Shown here in pieces: positions 51,531 through 59,953 of a DNA stretch of 64,000 nucleotides. The notes below the pieces were generated by a model. It searched no databases and was not told the origin of the DNA. It saw nothing but the letters and a program-made list of their open reading frames with translations. The first letter of the stretch is position 1, and each line of letters opens with the position of its first letter. A program made the position numbers and the translations under genes. The DNA comes from Pseudomonas sp. Root71. GTDB lineage: Bacteria; Pseudomonadota; Gammaproteobacteria; Pseudomonadales; Pseudomonadaceae. The stretch lies in assembly GCF_001429045.1 (NCBI RefSeq), contig NZ_LMHY01000004.1:103694-167693 (forward strand), read 5' to 3'.

Positions 51531-52769
51531 TCAGTCGCGTTGCAGTTCTTCAACCACAGCTGCACAAGCACGGAAGGTATTCAACGTCCACTCTGAGTTG
51601 ATGAAGTCCGGCCAACTGGAAAGTTTTACGATTGCCACTTCAGAAGCCGGATCCCAATAGATACTCTGCCCAAATACTCCTCGCGCCGAATAGGTACCCT
51701 GTTCACTGTCCAGCACCCAGCACTGATTGCTATAGGCGGCGTCAGGAAAGTGTTTGACATAGAAGCCATAGAGGACTTCAAAAGCCGGTGTGGAACCACG
51801 GCCGCATGCACGCACAAACTCCTCTGGAACAATCTGTTGGCCGTTGAAATGTCCACCCTGCAGATACATCTGGGCAAAGCGCCCCAGATCACGCAGCGTG
51901 GCGCTCATCCCGCCATCGGCCAATGCAGTTCCAACGCAATCGAGGGTGATATTCGCGTCTTGTTCTGCCCCCAGTCTTGACCAGATTTCCCGGCTCAGTA
52001 AAACGGGAAGCCGTTCGCCGCAGGCCCGCTCACAGACCCAGGCCAACATATCGGTATCCACTGAGCGATACTCAAAGAACTGGCCATGTTCACGGTCTTT
52101 ACTCAGCGACTTCAACAAACCATAAATGCTGTCAGGTGACTCTCGCTCTCCCCGTTCACGCCAACCCGAGGCGATATCCAACTGGATGAATTCAGCATCC
52201 GGATCGGTGTAGTCCTCCCTGAATCTCACTCCCGTGCGCATATCCAGAAGATCCTGTACCCGGGCGTCGCCATAACCGCTTGCCGAAAGCTCGGGCACAT
52301 AGTCGCTGACACGCGCTTGGGGATCGATTCTGCCCTGGCCGATCAATCTGCCGACCAGGCTACCGACGACGGTCTTGGATACCGATTGCAACAGATGCAA
52401 CGTGTGCGGCTGCATACCGTTGAAATACTGCTCCGAAACCACCTTGCCTTGATGAAGCACCAAAAAACCATCGGTGTAACTATCGGTCAAGAAGGTCGCC
52501 AGATCGGTTTGTCCGCCGTCGACCCGCTGGAAACGTACGTCGTCCAGTGAGCGTTCGTTGCGCTCAAGTTCGGTGACCGGCCCGGGACTGCGATGAATAG
52601 CGGCCACCGGAAACAACTGGCTCATGTGCTGGAACGACCAGCGGTTATAGGGCGGACTGTCCCAATTATGCAGGCCAACTTGCTTTTCCCGGGACGGCGG
52701 ATAGCCCTGCATCAGCCTTAAGTCCTGATAACCAATGCCGGGAGCGGTCATGTCTTTTTTATTGTACAT
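51531..52769 (-). CDS. NylB-like serine hydrolase (6-aminohexanoate-dimer hydrolase family, class C beta-lactamase fold)
   Basis: A 412-residue serine hydrolase. The SxxK motif is S129-V-S-K132, with Y187 (EDYTDP) and Y234 (FFEYRSVDTD). Long stretches match NylB in my recollection: NRWSFQHMSQLFP, YTDGFLVL, HLLQSVSK, GRIDP, DYVPEL and VKLSSWPD. NylB cuts the amide bond of linear 6-aminohexanoate dimers; other members are esterases. D198 lies where NylB has the Asp linked to high amide activity. No signal peptide, so it acts in the cytoplasm after import. It is six bases downstream of the importer ATPase gene, so the two are in one operon. Start could be ATG at 52751. Confidence 0.9.
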   Translation of the reverse strand: MYNKKDMTAPGIGYQDLRLMQGYPPSREKQVGLHNWDSPPYNRWSFQHMSQLFPVAAIHRSPGPVTELERNERSLDDVRFQRVDGGQTDLATFLTDSYTDGFLVLHQGKVVSEQYFNGMQPHTLHLLQSVSKTVVGSLVGRLIGQGRIDPQARVSDYVPELSASGYGDARVQDLLDMRTGVRFREDYTDPDAEFIQLDIASGWRERGERESPDSIYGLLKSLSKDREHGQFFEYRSVDTDMLAWVCERACGERLPVLLSREIWSRLGAEQDANITLDCVGTALADGGMSATLRDLGRFAQMYLQGGHFNGQQIVPEEFVRACGRGSTPAFEVLYGFYVKHFPDAAYSNQCWVLDSEQGTYSARGVFGQSIYWDPASEVAIVKLSSWPDFINSEWTLNTFRACAAVVEELQRD

Positions 52770-52775
52770 AGGGGT

Positions 52776-53732
52776 TCAGTTCTCATCGTTTAGAGGGTGG
52801 TGGCAAGAAAAGCGGTGGCCGTGATCCTGGGTCTCGGCTGGCACCTCTCGGCGACAACGCTCACTGGCCCGCGGACAACGGGGCGCGAAGTGGCACCCGG
52901 CAGGCCGGTTCAAGGGGCTGGGGATCTCGCCACTCAGGATTTGCAATTGGTCACGGCGTTCCGGGTCGATGGAGGGCACTGAATTGAGCAGCGCACGAGT
53001 GTAGGGATGACGCGGTCGGCCAAACACCTGCTCCACAGGCCCGGCCTCGACGATGCGCCCCAAGTACATCACCAGCACCTGCTGCGCCAGATACTCGACC
53101 GTCGCAAGGTCGTGGCTGATAAACAGGTAGCTCAGGCCATTGCTGGTCTGCAGCGTCTTGAGCAATTGCAGCACTTGGGCCTGGACCGACACGTCGAGCG
53201 CCGCCGTAGGCTCATCGAGGATCAGCAGTTTCGACTCCAGCGCCAGGGCCCGGGCGATAGCGATGCGCTGCAACTGGCCACCGGAGAATTCATGGGGATA
53301 GCGCTCCATGTGCTCCTCGCCCATCCCCACATTTCCCAACAGCATGAGAATGCGCGCGTGCAAGGCGCTACCGCGCAGACCAAAGGCAACCTTCAGCGGC
53401 TCGGCAACAATCGCCTTGATCGTCATTTTCGGGTTCAGCGAGGCGTACGGGTTCTGGAACACCATACTCAAGCTCCTGCCCCGCGCCCTGGCATCAGTGG
53501 GCAGCGGCCGACCTTCAACCAGAATTTGCCCACTATCGGCTGGCAGCAGACCGAGCAAGGTCGCGGCCACCGTACTTTTGCCACAACCGGATTCCCCCAC
53601 CAGCGCGACCGTCTCACCGACCTGCACCTCCAGGCTGATGTGGTCAATGGCCGTCACCAGGCCATCGCGGCTGGCGTAGGTCTTGTGCAACTGATTGACG
53701 CTCAACAGTGCGGGCTGTTTGTTGTTATTCAT
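52776..53732 (-). CDS. Peptide-type ABC importer ATPase (DppF-like)
   Basis: A 318-residue ATPase with Walker A GESGCGKST (46-54), signature FSGGQLQR, Walker B LLILDEP and the C-terminal oligopeptide-transport domain with the four-Cys-type PAGCHFAPRCPRASERCR (a 4Fe-4S or structural region in this family). AAAGG lies nine bases before ATG. It pairs with the DppD-like ATPase. A partial broken copy of its Walker B region lies at 49741-49853. Confidence 0.94.
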   Translation of the reverse strand: MNNNKQPALLSVNQLHKTYASRDGLVTAIDHISLEVQVGETVALVGESGCGKSTVAATLLGLLPADSGQILVEGRPLPTDARARGRSLSMVFQNPYASLNPKMTIKAIVAEPLKVAFGLRGSALHARILMLLGNVGMGEEHMERYPHEFSGGQLQRIAIARALALESKLLILDEPTAALDVSVQAQVLQLLKTLQTSNGLSYLFISHDLATVEYLAQQVLVMYLGRIVEAGPVEQVFGRPRHPYTRALLNSVPSIDPERRDQLQILSGEIPSPLNRPAGCHFAPRCPRASERCRREVPAETQDHGHRFSCHHPLNDEN

Positions 53733-53756
53733 AGCCGTTTACCTTTCAAAGAAGCC

Positions 53757-54788
53757 TCACACCTTGACCAATATGTTGTGGCAAGCTGCCCAGTGCTCCT
53801 TGCCGATGACAACCCTCGGCGCAGCGTGATTGCAGCGTCCGGTGGCGCGTTCACAACGTGGGTTGAAGGCACAGCCAGCCGGGGGAGCCGCCATGTTCGG
53901 CACCTGCCCTGGGATGAAGCCCAGGGCTTGGGGTCCCTGCCCCAACTTGGGCACGGTGCCCATCAACTTAAGGGTGTAGGGGTGTGCAGGTCGCTTGAAC
54001 ACCTCGCCCACTGGACCGCTCTCCACCACTTCGCCGGCATACATCACTGCCACCCGGTCACAGAGCGAAGCCACTACCCCCAGGTTGTGGGTGATAAACA
54101 GAATCGCCAGGTCCTGCTCCCGTGCCAGCTTGCGCAGCAGAGCGATGATCTGCGCCTGCACGGTGACGTCCAGCGCCGTGGTCGGCTCATCGGCGATCAG
54201 CAGTTTCGGCCGACAGGCCAGCGCCATGGCAATCACCACCCGCTGCAACTGACCGCCAGACATCTGGTGCGGGTACTTGGCTAGCGCCAGAGGGGGGTCG
54301 GGCATGCTCACCGCTTCCAGCGAGCTCAGCGCCTCGGCGCGGATTTGTGCCTTACTCAGTTGCCGATGGCAGCCGATGACGTCGAACATCTGCCGCCCGA
54401 TGGTGAAGAACGGGTTGAGCGCCTTCATCGGATTCTGGAAGATCATCGCCGCGCCACCGCCACGCAAAGCCGCCAGCTGCGATGCCGAGGCGCCGTTGAC
54501 CTGTTGTCCGGCGACCCTGACACTGCCTTCCAGCCGAGCGGCTTCAGGCATCAATCCAAGGCAAGACATGGCCGTCATAGACTTGCCCGAGCCCGACTCC
54601 CCCACCAACCCGAGGATCTCACCGCGCCTTACCTTAAGGTCGATGCCGCGTACGGCCTTTACGGTCTTGAACAAACCAGGGAAAGACACCGTCAGCCCCT
54701 CCACTTCCAGCACCAGGTCTTGAGCTGCGTCGTTATTCGAAGCGGCGAGACGCTCGAAAGCAGAATATTGCAAGGATTTGTCGATCAT
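53757..54788 (-). CDS. Peptide-type ABC importer ATPase (DppD-like)
   Basis: A 343-residue ATPase with Walker A GESGSGKS (63-70), signature MSGGQLQR, Walker [14 protein letters not shown] and the C-terminal [18 protein letters not shown]ys cluster. About 25 extra residues precede the usual start of the domain ([13 protein letters not shown]). Its start overlaps the DppC-like stop by one base, so translation is coupled. It couples ATP hydrolysis to the DppB/DppC permease pair. Confidence 0.94.
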   Translation of the reverse strand: MIDKSLQYSAFERLAASNNDAAQDLVLEVEGLTVSFPGLFKTVKAVRGIDLKVRRGEILGLVGESGSGKSMTAMSCLGLMPEAARLEGSVRVAGQQVNGASASQLAALRGGGAAMIFQNPMKALNPFFTIGRQMFDVIGCHRQLSKAQIRAEALSSLEAVSMPDPPLALAKYPHQMSGGQLQRVVIAMALACRPKLLIADEPTTALDVTVQAQIIALLRKLAREQDLAILFITHNLGVVASLCDRVAVMYAGEVVESGPVGEVFKRPAHPYTLKLMGTVPKLGQGPQALGFIPGQVPNMAAPPAGCAFNPRCERATGRCNHAAPRVVIGKEHWAACHNILVKV

Positions 54789-55672
54789 CAGCGCGTCCCC
54801 TTCTTTGGATCGAGCACATCGCGCAGCCCGTCACCCACCAGGTTGACGGCCAGCACCAGGACAAAAATCGCCACTCCGGGAAACAGCACCGTCCAGGGAT
54901 TCTCGAGCAACTGCGAGCGCGACGCCGCGGCCATCAGCCCCCATTCGATCATGGGCGGCTTGGCCCCCAGCCCGATAAAACTCAGCGAGGCAGCGGCGAG
55001 AATGGTGTAACCAAAGTCCATGGAGCCCTGCACGATCACAGGCGTAGTGGCATTGGGCAGTACATGGCGAAGCAAAATACGGCAGTGACTGACGCCCATG
55101 GAACGAGCGGCATGGATATAGGTTTCTGACCGAACCCGCACTACCGCACCGCGCATGATCCTCGCGTACCAGGGAAACCAGGAGACAGCGAGCGCTAACA
55201 TGGCGTTGGCCAATCCCGATCCCAGCGCAGCGGTGATAGCGATCGGCAACAACAGCGGCGGAAAGGCCAGAAACACATCTGAGAAACGCATCAGCAGCGT
55301 ATCAACTCGACCACCGAAGTAACCGGAAACAAGCCCAATCGGAATCCCGATCAGCATCGCAATCAGAGTCACGCTCACTCCGATGATCAGCGAGGTGCGT
55401 GCGCCATAAAGCACCCGTGAAAGAATGTCGCGACCAAACTCGTCGGTGCCCATCCAGTGTGCCCAGTTGGGTGCCAGCAATTTCTGGGAAAAGACAATTT
55501 TGTTCGGTTCATAAGGTGCAAGCCAGGGAGCGAAGACTGCCGCCAGGATGATCAGCAGCAATAACAGCGCGCCGAATACAAACAACTTGTTATCGCTGGC
55601 AAACGCCAAGGCCTTGATACGCCATGATGGGGCTCGCGAGGACATGGACAGGGATACGTCTTGGATACTCAT
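54788..55672 (-). CDS. Peptide-type ABC importer permease (DppC-like)
   Basis: A 294-residue permease with an N-terminal OppC-type segment (NKLFVFGALLLLLIILAAVFAPWLAPYEPN) and the permease domain (about 95-290) with about six hydrophobic segments. GTDEFGRDILSRVLYGARTSL is the DppC hallmark. The start overlaps the DppB-like stop by four bases. The protein forms the channel with DppB. Substrates are di- or oligopeptides or peptide-like amides, nickel or opines in the wider family. Confidence 0.94.
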   Translation of the reverse strand: MSIQDVSLSMSSRAPSWRIKALAFASDNKLFVFGALLLLLIILAAVFAPWLAPYEPNKIVFSQKLLAPNWAHWMGTDEFGRDILSRVLYGARTSLIIGVSVTLIAMLIGIPIGLVSGYFGGRVDTLLMRFSDVFLAFPPLLLPIAITAALGSGLANAMLALAVSWFPWYARIMRGAVVRVRSETYIHAARSMGVSHCRILLRHVLPNATTPVIVQGSMDFGYTILAAASLSFIGLGAKPPMIEWGLMAAASRSQLLENPWTVLFPGVAIFVLVLAVNLVGDGLRDVLDPKKGTR

Positions 55673-56685
55673 TGGACTCGCAACCTCGGATCAACAAGGT
55701 GATACAAGAGATCAACGATCAGGTTGATCGACAGATACGTCGTGGCCAGCACCAGGGTGGCTCCCATCACGGCGGGGAAATCATTCTGGGCAATCGAAAA
55801 CACCACGAAGCCGCCCAGGCCGGGCCAGTCGAAAACGAACTCAACCACTACCGCACCACCGAGCAGGTAACCGAAGGTCAGGCCCACCACTGTCAGGAGC
55901 GGAATCATTGTCGCCTTCAGGGCATAGGCGTAATGGATACGCCACTTGGGTACACCGTAAGAAACGGCCGTACGGATGTACTCCTCAGATAGCACCTCCA
56001 CCATCATGTTGCGGGTGATCCGGGTGACAGTGGCCAAGGTCACGATGACCAGGGTGAGCACGGGTAGCGTCAGGTGTTTGATGGCGCTCCACAGTGCTAC
56101 GAAATTACCGGCCAACAGAGTGTCGATCAGGTAAAAGCCTGTCACACGTTCAAAAGGGCTATCGAGAAGAATGGAAGCATCGATACGTCCTTGCAGGGGC
56201 AGCCAGTTGAGCTTGCCGTAGAACAGTAACTGCAAGCCCATGGCCAGGATGAAAACTGGAAACGCCGTCCCGGCGATGGACCCCGCTCGTGCCGCATTGT
56301 CGACCACTGAGTTCTGCCGCGCCGCTGAAATGACACCGATCGGCACCCCTAGCACCACCACCCAGAACATCGCCAGGAACGTCAGTTCAAAAGTCGCACC
56401 AACCCGCCTGACCACTTCCTCCACCACCGGCCGCCCGGTGCGCAGACTAGTGCCAAAATCACCTCGGAGAAGATCACCGATGTAATTGAAGTATTGGATC
56501 GGCAGAGGCTTATCCAACCCCAGTTTTTCCCGTGCGACGGCAATCTGCTCCACCGTGGGGTGGTTTCCCAGCATCATTTCTACCGGGGAACCCGGAAGAG
56601 CTCGGCTCAGAACGAAGGTGATGGTCAACACTCCCAAAAGAATGAAGAACATCACTATCAATCGCTGAGCTATATACTTCGCCAT
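55669..56685 (-). CDS. Peptide-type ABC importer permease (DppB-like)
   Basis: A 338-residue permease with helix 1 RLIVMFFILLGVLTITFVLSRALPGSP and about six membrane segments. The C-terminal YLSINLIVDLLYHLVDPRLR is the DppB signature. AAGGGG lies eight bases before ATG. It is the first membrane component after the binding-protein gene, 177 bases away with a hairpin between them. Confidence 0.94.
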   Translation of the reverse strand: MAKYIAQRLIVMFFILLGVLTITFVLSRALPGSPVEMMLGNHPTVEQIAVAREKLGLDKPLPIQYFNYIGDLLRGDFGTSLRTGRPVVEEVVRRVGATFELTFLAMFWVVVLGVPIGVISAARQNSVVDNAARAGSIAGTAFPVFILAMGLQLLFYGKLNWLPLQGRIDASILLDSPFERVTGFYLIDTLLAGNFVALWSAIKHLTLPVLTLVIVTLATVTRITRNMMVEVLSEEYIRTAVSYGVPKWRIHYAYALKATMIPLLTVVGLTFGYLLGGAVVVEFVFDWPGLGGFVVFSIAQNDFPAVMGATLVLATTYLSINLIVDLLYHLVDPRLRVQ

Positions 56686-56774
56686 TTGGAATACCCCTTG
56701 TGGCTAAAAAACTTGACCCTGACTTCTTACGCCCTACATAAACCCCCAAAAGCGGATTAACCCTTGAGGGAATG

Positions 56775-56801
56775 ACCAGGCAAATTAACTAACTGCCTGG
56801 T
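56775..56801 (-). terminator. Intra-operon hairpin between binding protein and DppB-like gene
   Basis: Perfect eight-base stem ACCAGGCA / TGCCTGGT with an 11-base loop, about 60 bases beyond the binding-protein stop. It is the typical place for a stabiliser or attenuator that gives more binding protein than permease. Confidence 0.5.
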
Positions 56802-56862
56802 TATCGATTTACATGGCAAATCAGGTATTACACGTACCACTTCATCAAGGACGACTCAGCAT

Positions 56863-58407
56863 TCAGCGATTCAAGCTGTAGTAGAGAATCGCCTCATAAG
56901 CAGGATTCAGGCTCTTTTCCATACCCTTGATGTCTTTGCGGGAGACACGTATCTGCTGAACGTCGGCGTACCAGATCGCAGGAGCGTCCTTGGCCAGTAG
57001 CTGCTGGGCCTGCACGTACTTTTCAGTGGACTTGGTCCGATCACTGCCTTCTAACGCCGCCGCCTCTTCGATCAACTGATCAAAGTTTGGGTTGCTGTAG
57101 TGAGACAGATTGAATAGCGTGGTTTTCTCTGTATGGAACTCACTGAAAAGCCAATCGCTGGGTGTCGGATACGTCGGCCACCAAGCCATAGATTGCATGT
57201 TGGGAGCGGTATCCAGCTTCTTTGCCTTATCCCAGATCACACCCCACTCGCCGGGGAGTAACTCCACCTCAACGCCAACCTGAGACGCCGTCGCCTGGAA
57301 TAGTTCAGCAGCGTTTGCATAGACGCCACTGATGTACTGCATCGAGACCTTCCAGTCCTGCTTAGGTACACCGGAGGCTTCCAACAATTGTCGGGCTTTA
57401 TCCAGATCGTAAGAGGCCATAGGCACGCTGGCATGCCCCCAGATACTGGTGGGCAAAGGCCCCTTGGGAACGCTGCCGTAGCCATGCAAAATATCTTTGG
57501 TGACACTTTCATAGTCCCAGAGGTACTGCAGCGCCTGACGAAATGCCAGGTTGTTCGTAGGGTACTTCTGGGTATTGATCAAAAATTGAAAGTTTTTCCA
57601 CGAAGGCGCGGTGCTCACCTTGATGGAGGGGTTCTCTCCCAATACCTTGAGCTGATCAAGAGGGATATCCCAAGCGACACCGGCCTCGCCATTTTTGATC
57701 ATCTGGGTACGAGTGGCGGCTTCGGACACGACCTTCACGATAACCCGATCAAATTGCCCTTCTTTCCAACCTCCCCAGTAGCCATCGAATCGCTCAAGCA
57801 CCACTTGCTGGCCCTGTTCGACCTGCCCAAGTTTGTAGGGACCGGTACCGATGGCGTTGGGAGCCATCATCCAGTCATGACCTTTCTCCACCGCCGCCGG
57901 GGCAATGATGTAAGCGGCATACTGACCTGCCGCGATCAGATTGGCCGGAGTGGGACTCTTAAACTTGAGCACTACCGTATCGTCAGCGAGGGCCTCGACG
58001 GCATCCAGACCGTTCCATACAAATGCAGCGCCCTGTTTCAGCTCCTTGACGTAATCAATGGACTTTTTGACCGCTGCGGCATTAAAGGCCGAACCGTCAT
58101 GAAATTTAACGCCGTGCCGCAGCTTGAAGGTCCAGGTTTTGCCGTTGTCGCTGCTTTCCCAGGACGTGGCAAGCCCGGGGGAAAACTCCTCAGCGCTGCC
58201 TGGCGCGTTATATACCACTAGTGTCTCGTAGATATTGCCCAGTACCCGCACTTCCTCCGAAAAGGCCGAGGCTGGATCCCAATCCTTGAAAGAGGCTCGA
58301 TCAGCGACAACCAAGGTATTGTTTGCCGCATACACCAAACCACTGGTCAATGGCGCAGTAATGGACAGCGCCATCAACCCCGCCATCAATGTTCTTTTGA
58401 ATTTCAT
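56863..58407 (-). CDS. Periplasmic peptide-type substrate-binding protein
   Basis: A 514-residue family-5 extracellular binding protein. Signal peptide: RTLMAGLMALSITAPLTSGLVYA, cleavage near residue 28. Motifs FSPGLATSWESSDNGKTWTF and LRHGVKFHDGSAFNAAAVKKS are standard for DppA/OppA proteins. GAGGAA lies five bases before ATG. It is the first gene of the importer operon, and its own regulator gene upstream ends with a terminator, so the operon promoter must lie in 58408-58570. Dipeptides, glutathione-like or amide dimers are possible ligands; none can be read directly. Confidence 0.93.
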   Translation of the reverse strand: MKFKRTLMAGLMALSITAPLTSGLVYAANNTLVVADRASFKDWDPASAFSEEVRVLGNIYETLVVYNAPGSAEEFSPGLATSWESSDNGKTWTFKLRHGVKFHDGSAFNAAAVKKSIDYVKELKQGAAFVWNGLDAVEALADDTVVLKFKSPTPANLIAAGQYAAYIIAPAAVEKGHDWMMAPNAIGTGPYKLGQVEQGQQVVLERFDGYWGGWKEGQFDRVIVKVVSEAATRTQMIKNGEAGVAWDIPLDQLKVLGENPSIKVSTAPSWKNFQFLINTQKYPTNNLAFRQALQYLWDYESVTKDILHGYGSVPKGPLPTSIWGHASVPMASYDLDKARQLLEASGVPKQDWKVSMQYISGVYANAAELFQATASQVGVEVELLPGEWGVIWDKAKKLDTAPNMQSMAWWPTYPTPSDWLFSEFHTEKTTLFNLSHYSNPNFDQLIEEAAALEGSDRTKSTEKYVQAQQLLAKDAPAIWYADVQQIRVSRKDIKGMEKSLNPAYEAILYYSLNR

Positions 58408-58572
58408 AGGTGTTCCTCTTATTTTTATGGCGGGCGCAGCGGATCACTTGTAGAAACAGGCACTCATTCAACCGGAATGAATAATGTGATTGGCCGTTAA
58501 CGAAACTGACATTTGAGTGGTGTATGGCATTATCGATCTGCCGCACGGCCAGCTCAATTTCGCGAGCACGAA

Positions 58573-58608
58573 GAAAAAAACGCCAGGTGACGCCCCAAAG
58601 CGTCACCT
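58573..58608 (-). terminator. Rho-independent terminator after the HTH regulator gene
   Basis: Nine-base stem AGGTGACGC / GCGTCACCT with a six-base loop, extended by CGC/GCG beyond one mismatch. On the minus strand it is followed directly by GGCG and a run of seven T. It lies 22 bases beyond the stop at 58630. Confidence 0.88.
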
Positions 58609-58629
58609 AGCGTCAATTTTAAGAAAAGA

Positions 58630-59457
58630 CTAAAACAGCGGAGGGACGAGGTTGAACTCACCTTCTGATGGATGTACCAGCAGCCGCGACCTCACCTCGT
58701 CGGGAATCTCAGGGGCATCAATCGGAAAACAACTGCAACTGGTGAGAGCGTTACGCAGGTCGATCGATTCGCCTAGGTGTTCAAATACAATATGGGCACC
58801 AAAAGGACGGCGGAAATTGTCACCCGAAACGCCGAGTACCAAGCCGTTGAGAAAACGGAAACGACTGCGGTAGGAGGGATAAAGCGCTGACCAGATATAG
58901 CCCCGGGACGAGAGGTACTCGCGCTCGACGATGTAAATCAGATCCGATGAGGCAAAGCAGAACCCACGATATTTATTGATGCCGAAACTGTTCAGTTGGT
59001 CATCGCCCAGCCTCATCCGCTCGTAAGTTTTACTCAGGATCTTTTCGCCGGAGCGGGTCAAGCGGGTAATCGACTTGATCACCTCCCCCGGCGCGGCAGG
59101 CGACATCAAATAGACAAAGTAGTAACCCTGGTACTTCGACAACTCCTGCGCGGAGCTCGGGAAAAAATCGGCTGGTACCGCACTGTCCGGCTCTCGCGCC
59201 GTGCGTTGCCTGTTGAGCAGAGCACGGAAGGATTCATGCTCGGAGAATATTTCCTCCTCATCCACCCCAAAAAAAGTGCAGATCTTGCGCAGGGTAAAGG
59301 ATGAGGGAGTCGCTTGCGCCCCCAAGTATTTGTTGAACTGCTGGCGGTTGATATCAAGGGAGCGGCACACCTTCGCCACCGACTTATAATATCCGCAGAG
59401 AAGGCGCAAGTTTTGACTGAAGTCTTGCATCGACTGGGATGAACTGGAACTGACCAT
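58630..59457 (-). CDS. Helix-turn-helix protein with an unassigned C-terminal domain
   Basis: A 275-residue protein. The N-terminus is a Cro/C1-like HTH (about 8-65; VAKVCRSLDINRQQFNKYLG, then TPSSFTLRKICTFFGVDEE). From about 95 to 275 there is a soluble alpha/beta region with no motif I know, containing YYFVYLMSPAAPGE and GFCFASSDLIYIVERE. Such proteins are likely ligand- or peptide-sensing regulators. The ATG at 59457 has AGGA about nine bases upstream; the upstream extension is hydrophobic and lacks a ribosome site. It lies just upstream of the peptide importer and may control it. Confidence 0.75.
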   Translation of the reverse strand: MVSSSSSQSMQDFSQNLRLLCGYYKSVAKVCRSLDINRQQFNKYLGAQATPSSFTLRKICTFFGVDEEEIFSEHESFRALLNRQRTAREPDSAVPADFFPSSAQELSKYQGYYFVYLMSPAAPGEVIKSITRLTRSGEKILSKTYERMRLGDDQLNSFGINKYRGFCFASSDLIYIVEREYLSSRGYIWSALYPSYRSRFRFLNGLVLGVSGDNFRRPFGAHIVFEHLGESIDLRNALTSCSCFPIDAPEIPDEVRSRLLVHPSEGEFNLVPPLF

Positions 59458-59953
59458 AAAGAGTATTCCTAACGCCAGAATTGACAACATGCTGAACTAA
59501 TCGTCGCTTGGGGTCACGGCTTCAAAAGCTCAGTGCAAGACAGTGCCTGAAAGTGGCGCAGAAGCTCGGCATTGCCAACCCGTGATCGACGCGAGCATAG
59601 AGCCCGACCATAGCGACTAGGTGAGGAAATATTCAACAAATACACGAGCTTATCCAGCGATTCCTGACCCATCGGCAGAATTAACATCGGCTGCATATTT
59701 GTAATTCGCGCCTATTGCCACCCAAGATGTCACCGCTGTGGTCTTCATTAACACCACCGGTGCAGGCGAGGCCGGGGCAGGCACCAACGAAAAAGCCCCG
59801 AATAATCAGGGCTCTAACATATATATGTCGTGGCATTTTCCGTGAATACTACAACGGGCTTGCCTGTAAGCCATTTAGCAGGCCCGCTGCCTACTCTCAC
59901 AGGATCGTCCGCGATACGACGCCAAACCTATCAAAGTCGAGCCGTACCCGTCC
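59458..59953. other. Spacer with a terminator-like hairpin
   Basis: No gene. Short frames on both strands lack support. The HTH gene start region is AT-rich. A hairpin at 59790-59813 ends the minus-strand aminotransferase unit. Confidence 0.5.
59790..59813 (-). terminator. Rho-independent terminator candidate after the second aminotransferase
   Basis: Stem AGCCC / GGGCT with a loop of nine or ten bases. On the minus strand it is followed by five T (GGGGCTTTTTCG). It lies about 140 bases past the aminotransferase stop. Confidence 0.6.

Noticed and set aside
53007..54284. 425-codon plus-strand frame across two ABC ATPase genes
   Set aside because: Spans the junction of two real minus-strand genes and has antisense composition.
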